From a virus, in IMG/VR virus record IMGVR_UViG_3300028024_000186, positions 1 to 62,328 of that record: a DNA stretch of 62,328 nucleotides, one strand, 5' to 3'. The position numbers and the translations under genes were made by a program. The notes beneath the pieces are model-generated. The model did not search any database, was not told where the DNA came from, and was given only the letters and a program-made list of their open reading frames with translations. Shown one piece after another: positions 1 to 8,518 of the stretch; positions within the stretch are counted from its first letter, which is position 1; each line of letters begins with the position of its first letter.

Positions 1-963
1 GTGCATGTGAATGGTGTGCGGGATACAGGCACATTTCACACCAAGGCCGAAGCGCAGGCTTGGGCGGCGAAGCGTGAGACCGAGATCCGCTCGCTAGCAG
101 ATGGGCATGGTAGCAAGACGCACACAGTCGGAGATGTGCTCGACACTTACCAAAAAGATGTCAGCCCGAAGAAGCGCGGCAGCCGATGGGAAATCATCCG
201 GCTTGAACTGATTGGCCGAAAGGATATCGAGGGTAATCCATTCCGCGAAATCCGCCTCGCCGATCTCAAGCCCCACCACATCGCCGCATGGCGCGACGCG
301 CGCGAGCGCGAGGTATCCGGATCATCTGTATCTCGGGAGATGTCGCTGCTGTCGCACGCGTTCAAAGTTGCCCGCGAGGAATGGGGTTGGATCACGACTG
401 ACCCGATGAAGAATGTGACCAGACCGGCGGAAGGTCCGCCGCGTGAGCGCAGGATTTCCGACGCCGAGATCGCGGCCATTATCCAATCTCTTGGGTTCAT
501 CGAAGGGCAACCGGTGGCGCTGCCGATCCAAAGAGTGGCTGTGGCCTTCTTGTTTGCTATCGAGACGGCTATGCGGTCTGGCGAAATCCTGGGGTTGACC
601 AGTATGACCGTCGACAAGGAAAAGCAGGTCGCACACCTTCCCCTCACGAAGAACGGCGGTGCGCGCGACGTGCCGCTGTCAGTGCGCGCGGTCGAGTTGC
701 TCGGCATGTTGCCTACTGTCGAGCCCGGTAAGCCCCTCTTTGATCTTGCCGACTTCAGTCGTGACGTGCTGTTTCGAAAGGGTCGTGACAGATCAGGAAT
801 CAAGGATCTGACGTTCCATGACACGCGCCATGAGGCCATCACGCGGCTGGCAATGAAGCTCCAGCCGCTGGACCTGGCCCGAATGACCGGGCACACAAAT
901 CTCTCCGAACTGCTGACCTACTACAATGCCACCGCCTCCGATATTGCGAAGCGGCTGGGCTAG
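1..963 (+). CDS. int: Tyrosine recombinase (phage integrase), 5' end cut by window
   Basis: Site-specific recombinase that integrates and excises the phage between attP and attB. The C-terminal catalytic domain shows the full tyrosine-recombinase set: Arg192 (in AMRSGEIL), His273 and Arg276 (in HDTRH), His298 (in GHTN) and the nucleophile Tyr307, nine residues after the last His, as expected. The first codon shown is GTG at position 1, and the frame is open to the window edge. The family usually has 15-25 more residues before the NGVRDTGTF segment, so the true start probably lies upstream. The gene converges on the excisionase-like gene and overlaps its end by 4 bp. No int promoter or left attachment site is visible here. 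Confidence 0.95.
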   Translation: MHVNGVRDTGTFHTKAEAQAWAAKRETEIRSLADGHGSKTHTVGDVLDTYQKDVSPKKRGSRWEIIRLELIGRKDIEGNPFREIRLADLKPHHIAAWRDAREREVSGSSVSREMSLLSHAFKVAREEWGWITTDPMKNVTRPAEGPPRERRISDAEIAAIIQSLGFIEGQPVALPIQRVAVAFLFAIETAMRSGEILGLTSMTVDKEKQVAHLPLTKNGGARDVPLSVRAVELLGMLPTVEPGKPLFDLADFSRDVLFRKGRDRSGIKDLTFHDTRHEAITRLAMKLQPLDLARMTGHTNLSELLTYYNATASDIAKRLG

Positions 964-1259
964 ACTGCCTTGCGTGGGCGGCCAACTGTCTTCTCACGAT
1001 GTGATTCGGTCCATGCGATCACCTCGGAGGCTTTCCACCGCGGGTGCGCCGTTGCCTTGCTGCCAGCAGATACCGGAAGGCGGATAGGCGCCGGGAAACC
1101 CGGGAGGCAAACGATGCGCTCGCGCACTACTTGCGCCGGCCGCTGAAGGTACGCTGCGATCGCTTCGGTGCTCCACAACTGCACGTTGAATGGCACGCTC
1201 GGCTGTACACGCTCCGCGACGGCGGCAGCTAAACGCTCAATCAAATCAACTTCGCTCAT
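960..1259 (-). CDS. AlpA/excisionase-like small DNA-binding protein
   Basis: A 99-residue basic protein, probably the recombination directionality factor. The segment WSTEAIAAYLQRPAQVVRER resembles the winged helix-turn-helix of AlpA/Xis-type proteins, followed by a PRWKASEVIAW element typical of that family's C-terminal helix. It is the last gene of the leftward strand, so it would be expressed from the early leftward transcript during induction. It lies tail to tail with int. A GGAG-AGGAA ribosome site precedes the ATG. Family membership is inferred from short motifs. Another small HTH regulator is possible. Confidence 0.65.
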   Translation of the reverse strand: MSEVDLIERLAAAVAERVQPSVPFNVQLWSTEAIAAYLQRPAQVVRERIVCLPGFPAPIRLPVSAGSKATAHPRWKASEVIAWTESHREKTVGRPRKAV

Positions 1260-1332
1260 TTTCCTCTCCGATCCGCCGTGCTTGGCGGAATGCTGCAGAC
1301 CCGGAGAACCCCAATTTCTGAATGCTTTGCGC

Positions 1333-1755
1333 CTACGCGATGGCGGCCTCGGTCTTTGCCGGGCTGGTTGCCATTGCTGCGATTTCAGGTGGCACGTCGA
1401 AGAAACCCAGTCGGCCAGTTAGCGGCACGAATGGCAGATCGCGCGCCCAGATCAGGCGGAAGCCCCAGCAGTCCGGCATGTGCCACGGCGAACCGCTGGC
1501 GCGCGTGCAGTCGGTGATGACGGCCGCACCAACGATGCCACCGCGCGCCAGCGCATCGAAGCGTGGGAAGATGATGAGCGGGTCGATGCCCTCGGCCATC
1601 TGCCGTGCTGCGTCGTATTCGGCTCGAGTCATGCCCTTGCTGGCGCGGATCAGCATCGGTCCGCGGTACGTGGTGCGCCACGTCCGATTCTCGATGTCCT
1701 TGTGGCCGTTGACGATGAGCCAGGCCCAAGGCTGACGGATGGAGATGGCTTTCAC
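1333..1755 (-). CDS. ASCH-domain protein
   Basis: A 140-residue ASCH (ASC-1 homology) domain protein, a PUA-like beta-barrel fold predicted to bind RNA or modified nucleic acid. The N-terminal ISIRQPWAWLIVNGHKDIENR is the hallmark of the family (SI.QPWA..I..G.K..E.R), followed by W.T.YRGP.LI.AS. Small ASCH proteins are common in phage early regions. Some bacterial relatives hydrolyse N4-acetylcytidine, but no substrate can be assigned here. The start overlaps the stop of the LAGLIDADG gene as ATGA, which implies translational coupling. The C-terminal 25 residues are Ala-rich. Confidence 0.8.
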   Translation of the reverse strand: MKAISIRQPWAWLIVNGHKDIENRTWRTTYRGPMLIRASKGMTRAEYDAARQMAEGIDPLIIFPRFDALARGGIVGAAVITDCTRASGSPWHMPDCWGFRLIWARDLPFVPLTGRLGFFDVPPEIAAMATSPAKTEAAIA

Positions 1756-2261
1756 GCTGCCATCTCCGGGAATCCATCGTGCTGCGCGCCGTCGAGCAGG
1801 CGGCCGGCGTACTTGCGCGCGCGGCTCCGAGATTGATTCAGTTCGATCATGGCCTCCCTCATCTCCCGCATCCGCGCGATAGGGTCGTAGTCAGGGCTGA
1901 ACCAGGGGAACGGATCTTCTTCTCGGGCAAATTGCGCGTGCTCCCATAGCTCCATGGCCAGCAGCGCATGTTCTTGCTTGAGAAGGAGGTAGGGGTAGAG
2001 GGCTTCGATCACCGCCATTGCGGCGGCGCCCTGTCGTTGCCATTGATACTGCGGCCGATGCTTCGGGTTCTTGGGCATATGGCAGGACACCGTGCCGCCC
2101 CACAGGGAGGCAGCGAGGTCCAGCGGTGCGCGTTGGGTGTTCCCGATGCCCACTTGCGGCGCGAAGTAGTCCTTGCCTGCACGCGTCGAATGCACGATGG
2201 TGACAAAGCCGTCGCCGTCGATCATGCCTGCGAGGTATGCCAGGGTGGTTGCTTCAGCCAT
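1752..2261 (-). CDS. LAGLIDADG-type homing-endonuclease-like protein
   Basis: A 169-residue protein with one clear LAGLIDADG motif near its N-terminus (YLAGMIDGDGFVTI, with the metal-binding acidic residue). Later segments (GNTQR, LWGGTV, YQWQ, YPYLLLK) match the usual spacing of single-motif LAGLIDADG endonucleases, which act as homodimers. The open frame extends further upstream to 2330. I chose the ATG at 2261 because it has a GGGAG ribosome site and overlaps the upstream stop (ATGGCTGA), as do other genes of this operon. It is free-standing: no intron or intein host gene is seen around it. It could be a DNA-binding relative rather than an active nuclease. Confidence 0.75.
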   Translation of the reverse strand: MAEATTLAYLAGMIDGDGFVTIVHSTRAGKDYFAPQVGIGNTQRAPLDLAASLWGGTVSCHMPKNPKHRPQYQWQRQGAAAMAVIEALYPYLLLKQEHALLAMELWEHAQFAREEDPFPWFSPDYDPIARMREMREAMIELNQSRSRARKYAGRLLDGAQHDGFPEMAA

Positions 2262-3129
2262 TTGGGAACTCCCGGATGCGTAGGTCTGTGGGAAGGTCTT
2301 CAAGGCTCCCGCGCTTGTCGCGCTCGCCACCCATCTGCTTCATGAGATACGGCACACCGGCAGCTGCGCACTGGTCGCGCAGGCTACGAGCCCAGTCGGG
2401 ATGCATCGGCCGCGCGCCGGGGCCGCTCTCGCCGCCGACGATCACCCACGACACTCCGCAATGGCGCTCGCACAGGATGTGCTCACCAGCGTTGTTCCGG
2501 CTGATCCCGTGCTTGTCAGTACGCTCGCAATACCCGATCCACTTGGCCAGATCCACCGGCCCCAGCAGCGGCTCCATGCTCAGGAAGCGCACGCGCGCCG
2601 GCGTGGCCAGCAGCTTCGGGATGTCGCGGTCGGCCTCGGCCTGGTTGACGACCGTGGCGCCGAGCCAGACGTTTGACAGGCCAGCATTGCCGGCCCACCC
2701 TTCGCGGCCGACGGTCAGCGCGCGCATTGTCTGCTCCAGCATCGGCCCTGCGTTGCCGATCCGCTTCGTCAGCAGCAGCCAGTCCAGGTTCGGCGTTTCC
2801 ATGATCAAACGGAAGAGGTCATAGCGCCATTGCACGCTGACAGCGTTGTCGAACACGTCGGCCAGGCTGGCGCAGAACACCCGCTGCCGGCGACCGTGCT
2901 GCGCGTAGAACACGCCGGCGGTGCGGTTCCATTGCAGCGGCTTGCGCCAGTTGGCGGGTGACGTGCGGCGCCGCGGCGCGCCCGGCCCCCAGTTCACTGC
3001 CGTGCCGCCGGCGAAGCGCGCGTTGCGCGTCTCGGCATAGCAGTGGTCGCAGCCGGGGCCGACCTTCTGGCAACCTTCCCAGGGATTGAAGGTGTGGTCG
3101 GTCCACTCGATTTTGCTGTTCTCGCTCAT
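2254..3129 (-). CDS. Gp37/Gp68 (DUF5131) three-Cys-motif phage protein
   Basis: A 291-residue member of the Gp37/Gp68 family (DUF5131). The N-terminal signature WEGCQKVGPGCDHCYAE carries the three cysteines (Cys20, Cys27, Cys30) that suggest a metal or cluster site. Further family blocks are TPNLDWLLLTKR, NVWLGATVVNQ, FLSMEPLLGP and WVIVGGESG. The biochemical role is unknown. Relatives often lie near DNA methylases or a TcmP partner; here no TcmP is seen and the gene sits between a DNA methylase and the LAGLIDADG gene. The start at 3129 overlaps the methylase stop (ATGA). The longer upstream open frame is Arg/Pro-rich shadow. Confidence 0.85.
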   Translation of the reverse strand: MSENSKIEWTDHTFNPWEGCQKVGPGCDHCYAETRNARFAGGTAVNWGPGAPRRRTSPANWRKPLQWNRTAGVFYAQHGRRQRVFCASLADVFDNAVSVQWRYDLFRLIMETPNLDWLLLTKRIGNAGPMLEQTMRALTVGREGWAGNAGLSNVWLGATVVNQAEADRDIPKLLATPARVRFLSMEPLLGPVDLAKWIGYCERTDKHGISRNNAGEHILCERHCGVSWVIVGGESGPGARPMHPDWARSLRDQCAAAGVPYLMKQMGGERDKRGSLEDLPTDLRIREFPNG

Positions 3130-4268
3130 GCGCTCTCCAATATCAGCCCAGGCTGCCGCGTGCGCTCGGCCTGCAGCGCGATGTACTCGGGGTTGATTTC
3201 GATGCCCAGCCAGCGCCGGCCGAGGCGTTGCGCGACGCTGGCCACCGTGCCCGAGCCCATGAACGGGTCGAGGACGATGTCGCCCGGCCGGCTGCCGGCG
3301 AGGATGCACGGCTCGACCAGCGCTTCCGGGAAGGTGGCGAAGTGCGCGCCTTTGTACGGCTTCGTCGCGATAGTCCACACACTGCGCCGATTGCGCATCT
3401 CGGTGATGGCGCGGAAGGCCTCGCGGCCCGGTAATGCATTCGTCTTGCCATCGAAGCCCCCACGCTTCACGCTCTCGCGCACCTTCGCCGCATAGGCTTG
3501 GAGGCCCGCCTTAGTACGGTGCCGATCATCGCCAGCCTCATAGGCGGCTTGCCCCTTGGCGGGGTTCACATTTCCCGGCACCCGAACGCGCGGCTTGGGA
3601 TCTTCGTCATAGCCATGGCCGAAGCCGACGCCTGTGGGCGTTGGACCGTACGTGGCAGGCTCCTTGATCGCGTCCGCATCAAAGTAATAGCGCTCGCTGC
3701 GCGCCATCAGGAAAAGCGACTCGTGCGCCTTCGTGCAACGGTCCTGCACGCTCTCCGGCATGGGATTTGGCTTGTGCCAGATAATCTCCTGCCTCAGCCA
3801 CCAGCCGGCGTCCTGCAACGCGAACGCTAGGCGCCACGGCTGGCCCACCAGATCTTTCGGCTTCAGTCCCTCGACGCGCACGTCGCTGCGCGGGATTGGC
3901 GCGTCGTCTCGCCGGCGGCTTGCGGTCATGCCCCTGATCTTCGGTCCGCCACCGCGATGGCCATTGCCGGCCAGCGTGGAGGCCTCCGACGGCGCACCAC
4001 CACCGCGGCTGCCCGCGTAGCTGTCGCCCATGTTCAACCAGAGCGTGCCATCGTCCGCCAGCAACTCGCGGCACAGGTCGAACACCTCGACCATGTTGGC
4101 CAGGAATTCGCGCAGCGTCGGCTCTTGGCCGAGCTGGCCGGGATGGCCGTAGTCGCGCAGGCCCCAGTACGGCGGGCTGGTGACGATGCACTGCACGCGC
4201 ACGCCGGCGGCGATCAGCTTCCGCATGACGTCGCGGCAGTCGCCTTGGTAGCAGTGGTTGGTCAGCAT
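3126..4268 (-). CDS. Beta-class DNA methyltransferase (N4-cytosine or N6-adenine)
   Basis: A 380-residue S-adenosylmethionine-dependent DNA amino-methyltransferase. The catalytic motif IV is TSPPYWGLRDYG (SPPY at 31-34). The SAM-binding motif I is DPFMGSGT near residues 334-341, followed by GRRWLGIEINPEY. This order, catalytic motif first, is the beta class. SPPY is seen in N4-cytosine and some N6-adenine enzymes, so the target base cannot be set from sequence. The region between is the likely target-recognition domain. The ATG at 4268 overlaps the C5-methylase stop by 7 bp. No partner endonuclease lies nearby, so protection of phage DNA from host restriction is the likely role. Confidence 0.9.
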   Translation of the reverse strand: MLTNHCYQGDCRDVMRKLIAAGVRVQCIVTSPPYWGLRDYGHPGQLGQEPTLREFLANMVEVFDLCRELLADDGTLWLNMGDSYAGSRGGGAPSEASTLAGNGHRGGGPKIRGMTASRRRDDAPIPRSDVRVEGLKPKDLVGQPWRLAFALQDAGWWLRQEIIWHKPNPMPESVQDRCTKAHESLFLMARSERYYFDADAIKEPATYGPTPTGVGFGHGYDEDPKPRVRVPGNVNPAKGQAAYEAGDDRHRTKAGLQAYAAKVRESVKRGGFDGKTNALPGREAFRAITEMRNRRSVWTIATKPYKGAHFATFPEALVEPCILAGSRPGDIVLDPFMGSGTVASVAQRLGRRWLGIEINPEYIALQAERTRQPGLILESA

Positions 4269-6061
4269 GCTGGCTCCGTCTGCTGAGCCACGGACAGCGC
4301 CACCGCCACCGGCCGCACCCACACCGGCGTGGCTGACAGCATGAACGTCTCGCCAGCCTCAGCCAGCAGCAGGGTGGTGCCCATCACCTCGGCGATGGCC
4401 TGCGCCGCGTCCGGCGGCACAGCATTGCCGATGCGCTCCCGCCAAGCCTGGTCGCTCAGGCCGTCCAGCTCGAGATATTCCTCGGGCTCGATCAGCGACT
4501 GCAGGGCGGCCAGCTCCAGCGTGGTAAAGGGGCGATGCCAGGTGCCGTCCAGCGCGCGGATGACTGCTACCAGCTTCTCGCCCAGCGCAGGCAGACGCGG
4601 ATCGGCAACCGACCACCGGCCGTTGTCGTGGCCGGCTGCGGCCGACACGGCACCACTGGACTGCTCCCAAGCAACCACGCCGTAGTGCCCGCCGGTCAGG
4701 TAATGGTCGCCGCGCTCGCGGCGCATGCCCGGGCGAGGGTCGGCCACGGCATACGCACCCTGGCCGGTATCGCTGCGCGCGATGACGGTTCCGGCCGCCT
4801 CGTGGAATCCGGTGATGCGGTACTTGCCCGCGCCCTCGAAGCCGGTGGACGCGCGCGGGTCTTGCACACACTGGCCGGTGCCATGCGCGCTGGTGACTGC
4901 GCCCGCGGCACCGCGCCACTGGACGATGCGGAACTCGTTGTTGTGCTTCGGCGTGCCCTGGTGGCGAGGGTCGGCGAGGGTGTAGTAGCCCTGGCCGGGC
5001 GCCTGCTGGCCAGCAATCGCACCCGCAGTGTCGCCGTAGCGCAGTACGCCATAGGCTTGGCCATCCTTCCATTTCGCGCTTTGGTTGAAACGCACATCGG
5101 CCACCGAGAAGGCACCGTTGCCCGGGAGGGACTCGCCCGCGATCGCGCCGGCGTGCTGCTCCCAACCGTGCACGCCCAGGTAGCCGTTTCTGCGCTCCGG
5201 GACAATGAGGTAGTCGCGCAGGTGTCCGTCTTCCACCGCCAGCTTGCTCAGGCTGCGCCAGTCGCTGCCGGCCTCCACAAAGGCCAGCCGTACCCATGTC
5301 TTCCACTGCAGGGCCGGCACGCGGTGCATTGGGCCGCCAGCCGGGTCGCCCGGCAGCGGCATGCGGCCCAGCACGGTGCCAACACCCTGCAGGCGCTTCA
5401 GCTCGGGCTCGTACAGGAATGCCGGCACCTTGGCCATCTGCCGCGCCACCAGCAGGAAGCGCTTGCGACTCTGCGCGAGGCCACCCAGCTCGCCGCAATC
5501 GTGCGTCGTCTCGTTCACTGCGTAGCCGTAGTGGCGCAGGATCTGTTTGATCTGGTCCAGCAGGTGGCGCCCGCGCGTGGCGAGCCGCGGCACGTTTTCG
5601 AACACGATCAACTCGACCGGGTCATCCTTCCAGGCCTCGCACATCAGCCACACGCAGCGCAGCGTCAGCTCGTTGAGCGCCTGGTACTTCGGCGTGCGGC
5701 TCAACGCCTCGGACAGCAGGCCGGAGGCGCCCTTGCACGGCGATGAGATGAACACACAGTTCGGCCGCTCGTTGCCGGCGGCGCGCCGGATGTCGGCGGC
5801 CGTGGCCTCGCGCCAGCTCGCCGGCGGCTCCTTGCCGTGGAACGCGGTGTACTGTTCGCGCGTGAACAGGTCCATCACCGTGCACGGCACGCCCACCAGC
5901 TTCTGGAAGTCGCGCGCGGCGGCCGGGTCCACGTCAATGCCGCCGATGCACTTCCAGGTGGCAATCATGTTGCCCACCTGTGAGGCGGCCTTCTTGAAGC
6001 CCTTGGCACCACCGCCGAGGCCGCAGCAGAAACCGAACGTCTTGTACTCGCGGCGGATCAT
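4262..6061 (-). CDS. DNA (cytosine-5) methyltransferase with repeated recognition region
   Basis: A 599-residue C5-cytosine methylase. Visible motifs: I (CGLGGGAKGF, 13-22), IV with the catalytic Cys109 (SSPCKG), VI (FENV, 154-157), VIII (QSRKR, 197-201) and X (GNAVPP, 545-550). It is longer than Dcm/HhaI-type enzymes because residues 293-489 hold five related modules of about 30-45 residues ending in a G-G-x-V-ADPR-like block. This region replaces or fills the target-recognition domain. ATG at 6061 overlaps the upstream stop (ATGA); the longer open frame to 6277 is shadow. It probably acts with the adjacent second methylase to protect phage DNA. Confidence 0.9.
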   Translation of the reverse strand: MIRREYKTFGFCCGLGGGAKGFKKAASQVGNMIATWKCIGGIDVDPAAARDFQKLVGVPCTVMDLFTREQYTAFHGKEPPASWREATAADIRRAAGNERPNCVFISSPCKGASGLLSEALSRTPKYQALNELTLRCVWLMCEAWKDDPVELIVFENVPRLATRGRHLLDQIKQILRHYGYAVNETTHDCGELGGLAQSRKRFLLVARQMAKVPAFLYEPELKRLQGVGTVLGRMPLPGDPAGGPMHRVPALQWKTWVRLAFVEAGSDWRSLSKLAVEDGHLRDYLIVPERRNGYLGVHGWEQHAGAIAGESLPGNGAFSVADVRFNQSAKWKDGQAYGVLRYGDTAGAIAGQQAPGQGYYTLADPRHQGTPKHNNEFRIVQWRGAAGAVTSAHGTGQCVQDPRASTGFEGAGKYRITGFHEAAGTVIARSDTGQGAYAVADPRPGMRRERGDHYLTGGHYGVVAWEQSSGAVSAAAGHDNGRWSVADPRLPALGEKLVAVIRALDGTWHRPFTTLELAALQSLIEPEEYLELDGLSDQAWRERIGNAVPPDAAQAIAEVMGTTLLLAEAGETFMLSATPVWVRPVAVALSVAQQTEPAC

Positions 6062-8397
6062 GCGCGGACTCCTTTGGCGATTGCGGCGTCGATGGCGGCG
6101 TCCAGGCGCTCGCCACTGGGGCAGTCCGTGCCCAGCCGGACCAGGGAGTGATGGCCCTGCACTACGAAGAGCGCCGATTCGTTCCAGTTGCGCTCTCGCA
6201 GCCACCGATACCGCTCCGCATAGCGCTTGTCCTCGCAGGGCTGCTCTGCCGCCAGGAGGGCACGCATTTGCCGCCACTCCATCTCCAGAACGGCACGCTC
6301 CGTAGGCATTCCATCTTGTGTGCGGTAACTCTGCTTTTCCCCTTCTTCAGTACGGGTTGCTCGTCCAACCATGGAGAGCACAGCAGCGGTAGACGTGAAG
6401 GGCGATCCTCCGTCCGAGTTCGGGGCGTCCGAGGTGGTAGGCGCGGCGTTCTGCGGCGACATATCGGAAGATGCATTCTGGCATTTCGGTTCCTCTTTGG
6501 TAATTGTCAGCGCCTTGGCGCTCGGTTGCGGGGCGGAAGGCTCTGCCGGCGCGGCGGATTGATGGCGTGCGGCTTGCCACATATCCCACATATTGCGCAC
6601 GGCTGGATGGTTGTATTCGCCTTGCAGCAATTCGTTCCATGCCATGCCGCCATGATGCGAGCCAAGCCATTCGCCACAGTCATCTTCGTAGCCGGCATAT
6701 GTGGCAGTCATGTGAGCCTCGAACGCTTCGCGCTCCCCCGCCTGCGCAGCGGGTGCCGGCGCGGAAGGCGATGCGGCGAGTATCGACTGAAGCGTTTCAG
6801 CGGTGCCGGGCAAGCCTTCGTCTCGGGCAAGGTCCATGACTTCGAGGATCGCTTCCCGTTGCCCCTCCGTCAGCGCGGCAGGCGATGCGTTCGGCGCAGG
6901 GGCGGCGCGGCTCTGCCATTTCGCTGCGTCTTCGAGTGCAGCGGAGACGTTCGCATAGCCCATGCCGATGGCCTTTTGCAGAACCTTTTCGTACAGATTG
7001 GCGGCATGAACAGTGCCCGGCGACACCGGCGCTGCCGGGGCATCCAGTGCCGCGCTTGCCGGAGGGGTGGGGGCCTTGTACTTCGGATTGCGCATCATGC
7101 CCTGCTCGATGTCGTGTGGGTCATCGATCCATTCCGGTTCCTGCGCGCTTGCCGGAGGCGTGGGAGCGGCGGCCGGCACGGCGATGCCTTCGCCCGCACC
7201 GATCTTCCGCACCTTCTCGCGCCACACGCCGATGGCTTCGGCGCTGGTGAACGTCGCCAGCAGGCGATCAGCCTCGCGCAGCACATGTAGGACTTCGGCG
7301 CAGTCCAGTGGCTCCGGGAAACCGGCCTCCTGGCGCACCTCGGCCACCAGCTTCTGCGCAAGGTCCGCCGACGCGGGAGCCTGGGGATCGATCGGCACCA
7401 GCCGCCACCCTTCCGGTACAGCCGGCGCCTGGGCAGCCTGCTTCAGCTCGGCATCCTTCATGCCAGCCTCGTAGCCTGCGATGAACCGGGGATGCCCCTT
7501 GTCCGTCACCGGGGTATCGGGTGCCTGGGCGCCTTCCAGGTATTGCAGGGCCTCGCGCATCGTGGACCGGCTGAACGCCGTATTGGTCACGTCAGCAGCG
7601 TGCTTGCGCAGGCGCTCCAGCAGGTGCTGCGGTGCCTGGGCGGCAACGGGGGCGCCCGATAGCGCGGCACGAGCGGCCCTGCGGGCATCGTCCAGCGCGC
7701 TCAATGCGTCCTGCTGACCGCCGTCGATCATCGACAGGTATTGCTCCTGCGTGCGCATGCTGCACAGCGCATCGCAGGCCGCCTCCAGGTCGCGTAGTGC
7801 CGTGATGACCGGCTGGGCGGCACCGGGGGCGGCGAGCAGCGCCACGAATTCCGGCTCAGACAGCAGCCCGGATATTGCGTCATAGATCAGGAAGCGTTCG
7901 CCATCGGTCGGCGTGTGGCTGCCCTCGTCGGCTCGCAGCTCGTAGTCCTCCAGGTAGTCCTTGATCGCCTTGTCGATGGCGGGCAAGTCGCGCTTCACCG
8001 GCTCCGCGCTCTCGGCCGGTTGGGCGGCAACGGGGGCGGCAACGGGGGGGGCGAGCACTTCGCGGGCGCGTTCAAGCGCCTTGTCGAACTCATACCAGTA
8101 GTCCAGACCAGCGGCGCGCGCCGTGACATCATCGAACACGCATTCTTCCGCCTCAGCGTCCAGCCTATTGCAGGCCGCGACCAGCAGGCGAAACGCGCCC
8201 TCTTGCGTCGGCTCCGCGCTCGCGGCCGGTGCCGGCTGCGCAGATGTGGCGCCAAGAAACCGACGCGCAGCCGCGATGCCGGCATTGGTACCATGTCCCA
8301 AGTGGACCTGGAGAGTAAATGCACGACATGCGTTAGCCACCTGCACATCCGTCAGCCCATGCGCCAACGATGCGGCTTGTTTCTGTTCTTCGCTCAT
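6058..8397 (-). CDS. Large Ala/Pro-rich phage protein of unknown function
   Basis: A 779-residue acidic, Ala- and Pro-rich protein with short ordered blocks joined by low-complexity linkers (runs such as PPVAAPVAAQP and PAAAPTPPASAQ). The C-terminus, KRYAERYRWLRERNWNE followed by LDAAIDAAIAKG, is a block that recurs at the end of many phage early proteins. The related segments EGWRLVPIDPQAP and GEREAFEAHM also appear as mobile blocks in Ead/Ea22-like phage proteins. The protein therefore looks like a mosaic of exchangeable phage modules. No catalytic motif was recognised. ATGA overlap downstream; its start lies 2 bp from the stop of the 39-residue membrane protein. Confidence 0.75.
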   Translation of the reverse strand: MSEEQKQAASLAHGLTDVQVANACRAFTLQVHLGHGTNAGIAAARRFLGATSAQPAPAASAEPTQEGAFRLLVAACNRLDAEAEECVFDDVTARAAGLDYWYEFDKALERAREVLAPPVAAPVAAQPAESAEPVKRDLPAIDKAIKDYLEDYELRADEGSHTPTDGERFLIYDAISGLLSEPEFVALLAAPGAAQPVITALRDLEAACDALCSMRTQEQYLSMIDGGQQDALSALDDARRAARAALSGAPVAAQAPQHLLERLRKHAADVTNTAFSRSTMREALQYLEGAQAPDTPVTDKGHPRFIAGYEAGMKDAELKQAAQAPAVPEGWRLVPIDPQAPASADLAQKLVAEVRQEAGFPEPLDCAEVLHVLREADRLLATFTSAEAIGVWREKVRKIGAGEGIAVPAAAPTPPASAQEPEWIDDPHDIEQGMMRNPKYKAPTPPASAALDAPAAPVSPGTVHAANLYEKVLQKAIGMGYANVSAALEDAAKWQSRAAPAPNASPAALTEGQREAILEVMDLARDEGLPGTAETLQSILAASPSAPAPAAQAGEREAFEAHMTATYAGYEDDCGEWLGSHHGGMAWNELLQGEYNHPAVRNMWDMWQAARHQSAAPAEPSAPQPSAKALTITKEEPKCQNASSDMSPQNAAPTTSDAPNSDGGSPFTSTAAVLSMVGRATRTEEGEKQSYRTQDGMPTERAVLEMEWRQMRALLAAEQPCEDKRYAERYRWLRERNWNESALFVVQGHHSLVRLGTDCPSGERLDAAIDAAIAKGVRA

Positions 8398-8398
8398 C

Positions 8399-8518
8399 TC
8401 AAGATTCCTCTTTCGTGCTGATCGCCTTGCAGATCAGCCTGTAGTACCCATAGGCCCCGACCAGAAATGCCACGATATGGGCGAGGGCGGTGACGACCAG
8501 CACGGCGCTGGCCGTCAT
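8399..8518 (-). CDS. Small single-span membrane protein (39 aa)
   Basis: A 39-codon gene. After MTAS comes one hydrophobic helix of about 20 residues (AVLVVTALAHIVAFLVGAYG), then a polar tail YYRLICKAISTKEES. Its ATG overlaps the stop of the exonuclease gene (ATGA) and its stop precedes the next start by 1 bp, which fits the tight packing of this operon and supports it as real. Function unknown; an inner-membrane location is likely. Confidence 0.6.
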   Translation of the reverse strand: MTASAVLVVTALAHIVAFLVGAYGYYRLICKAISTKEES

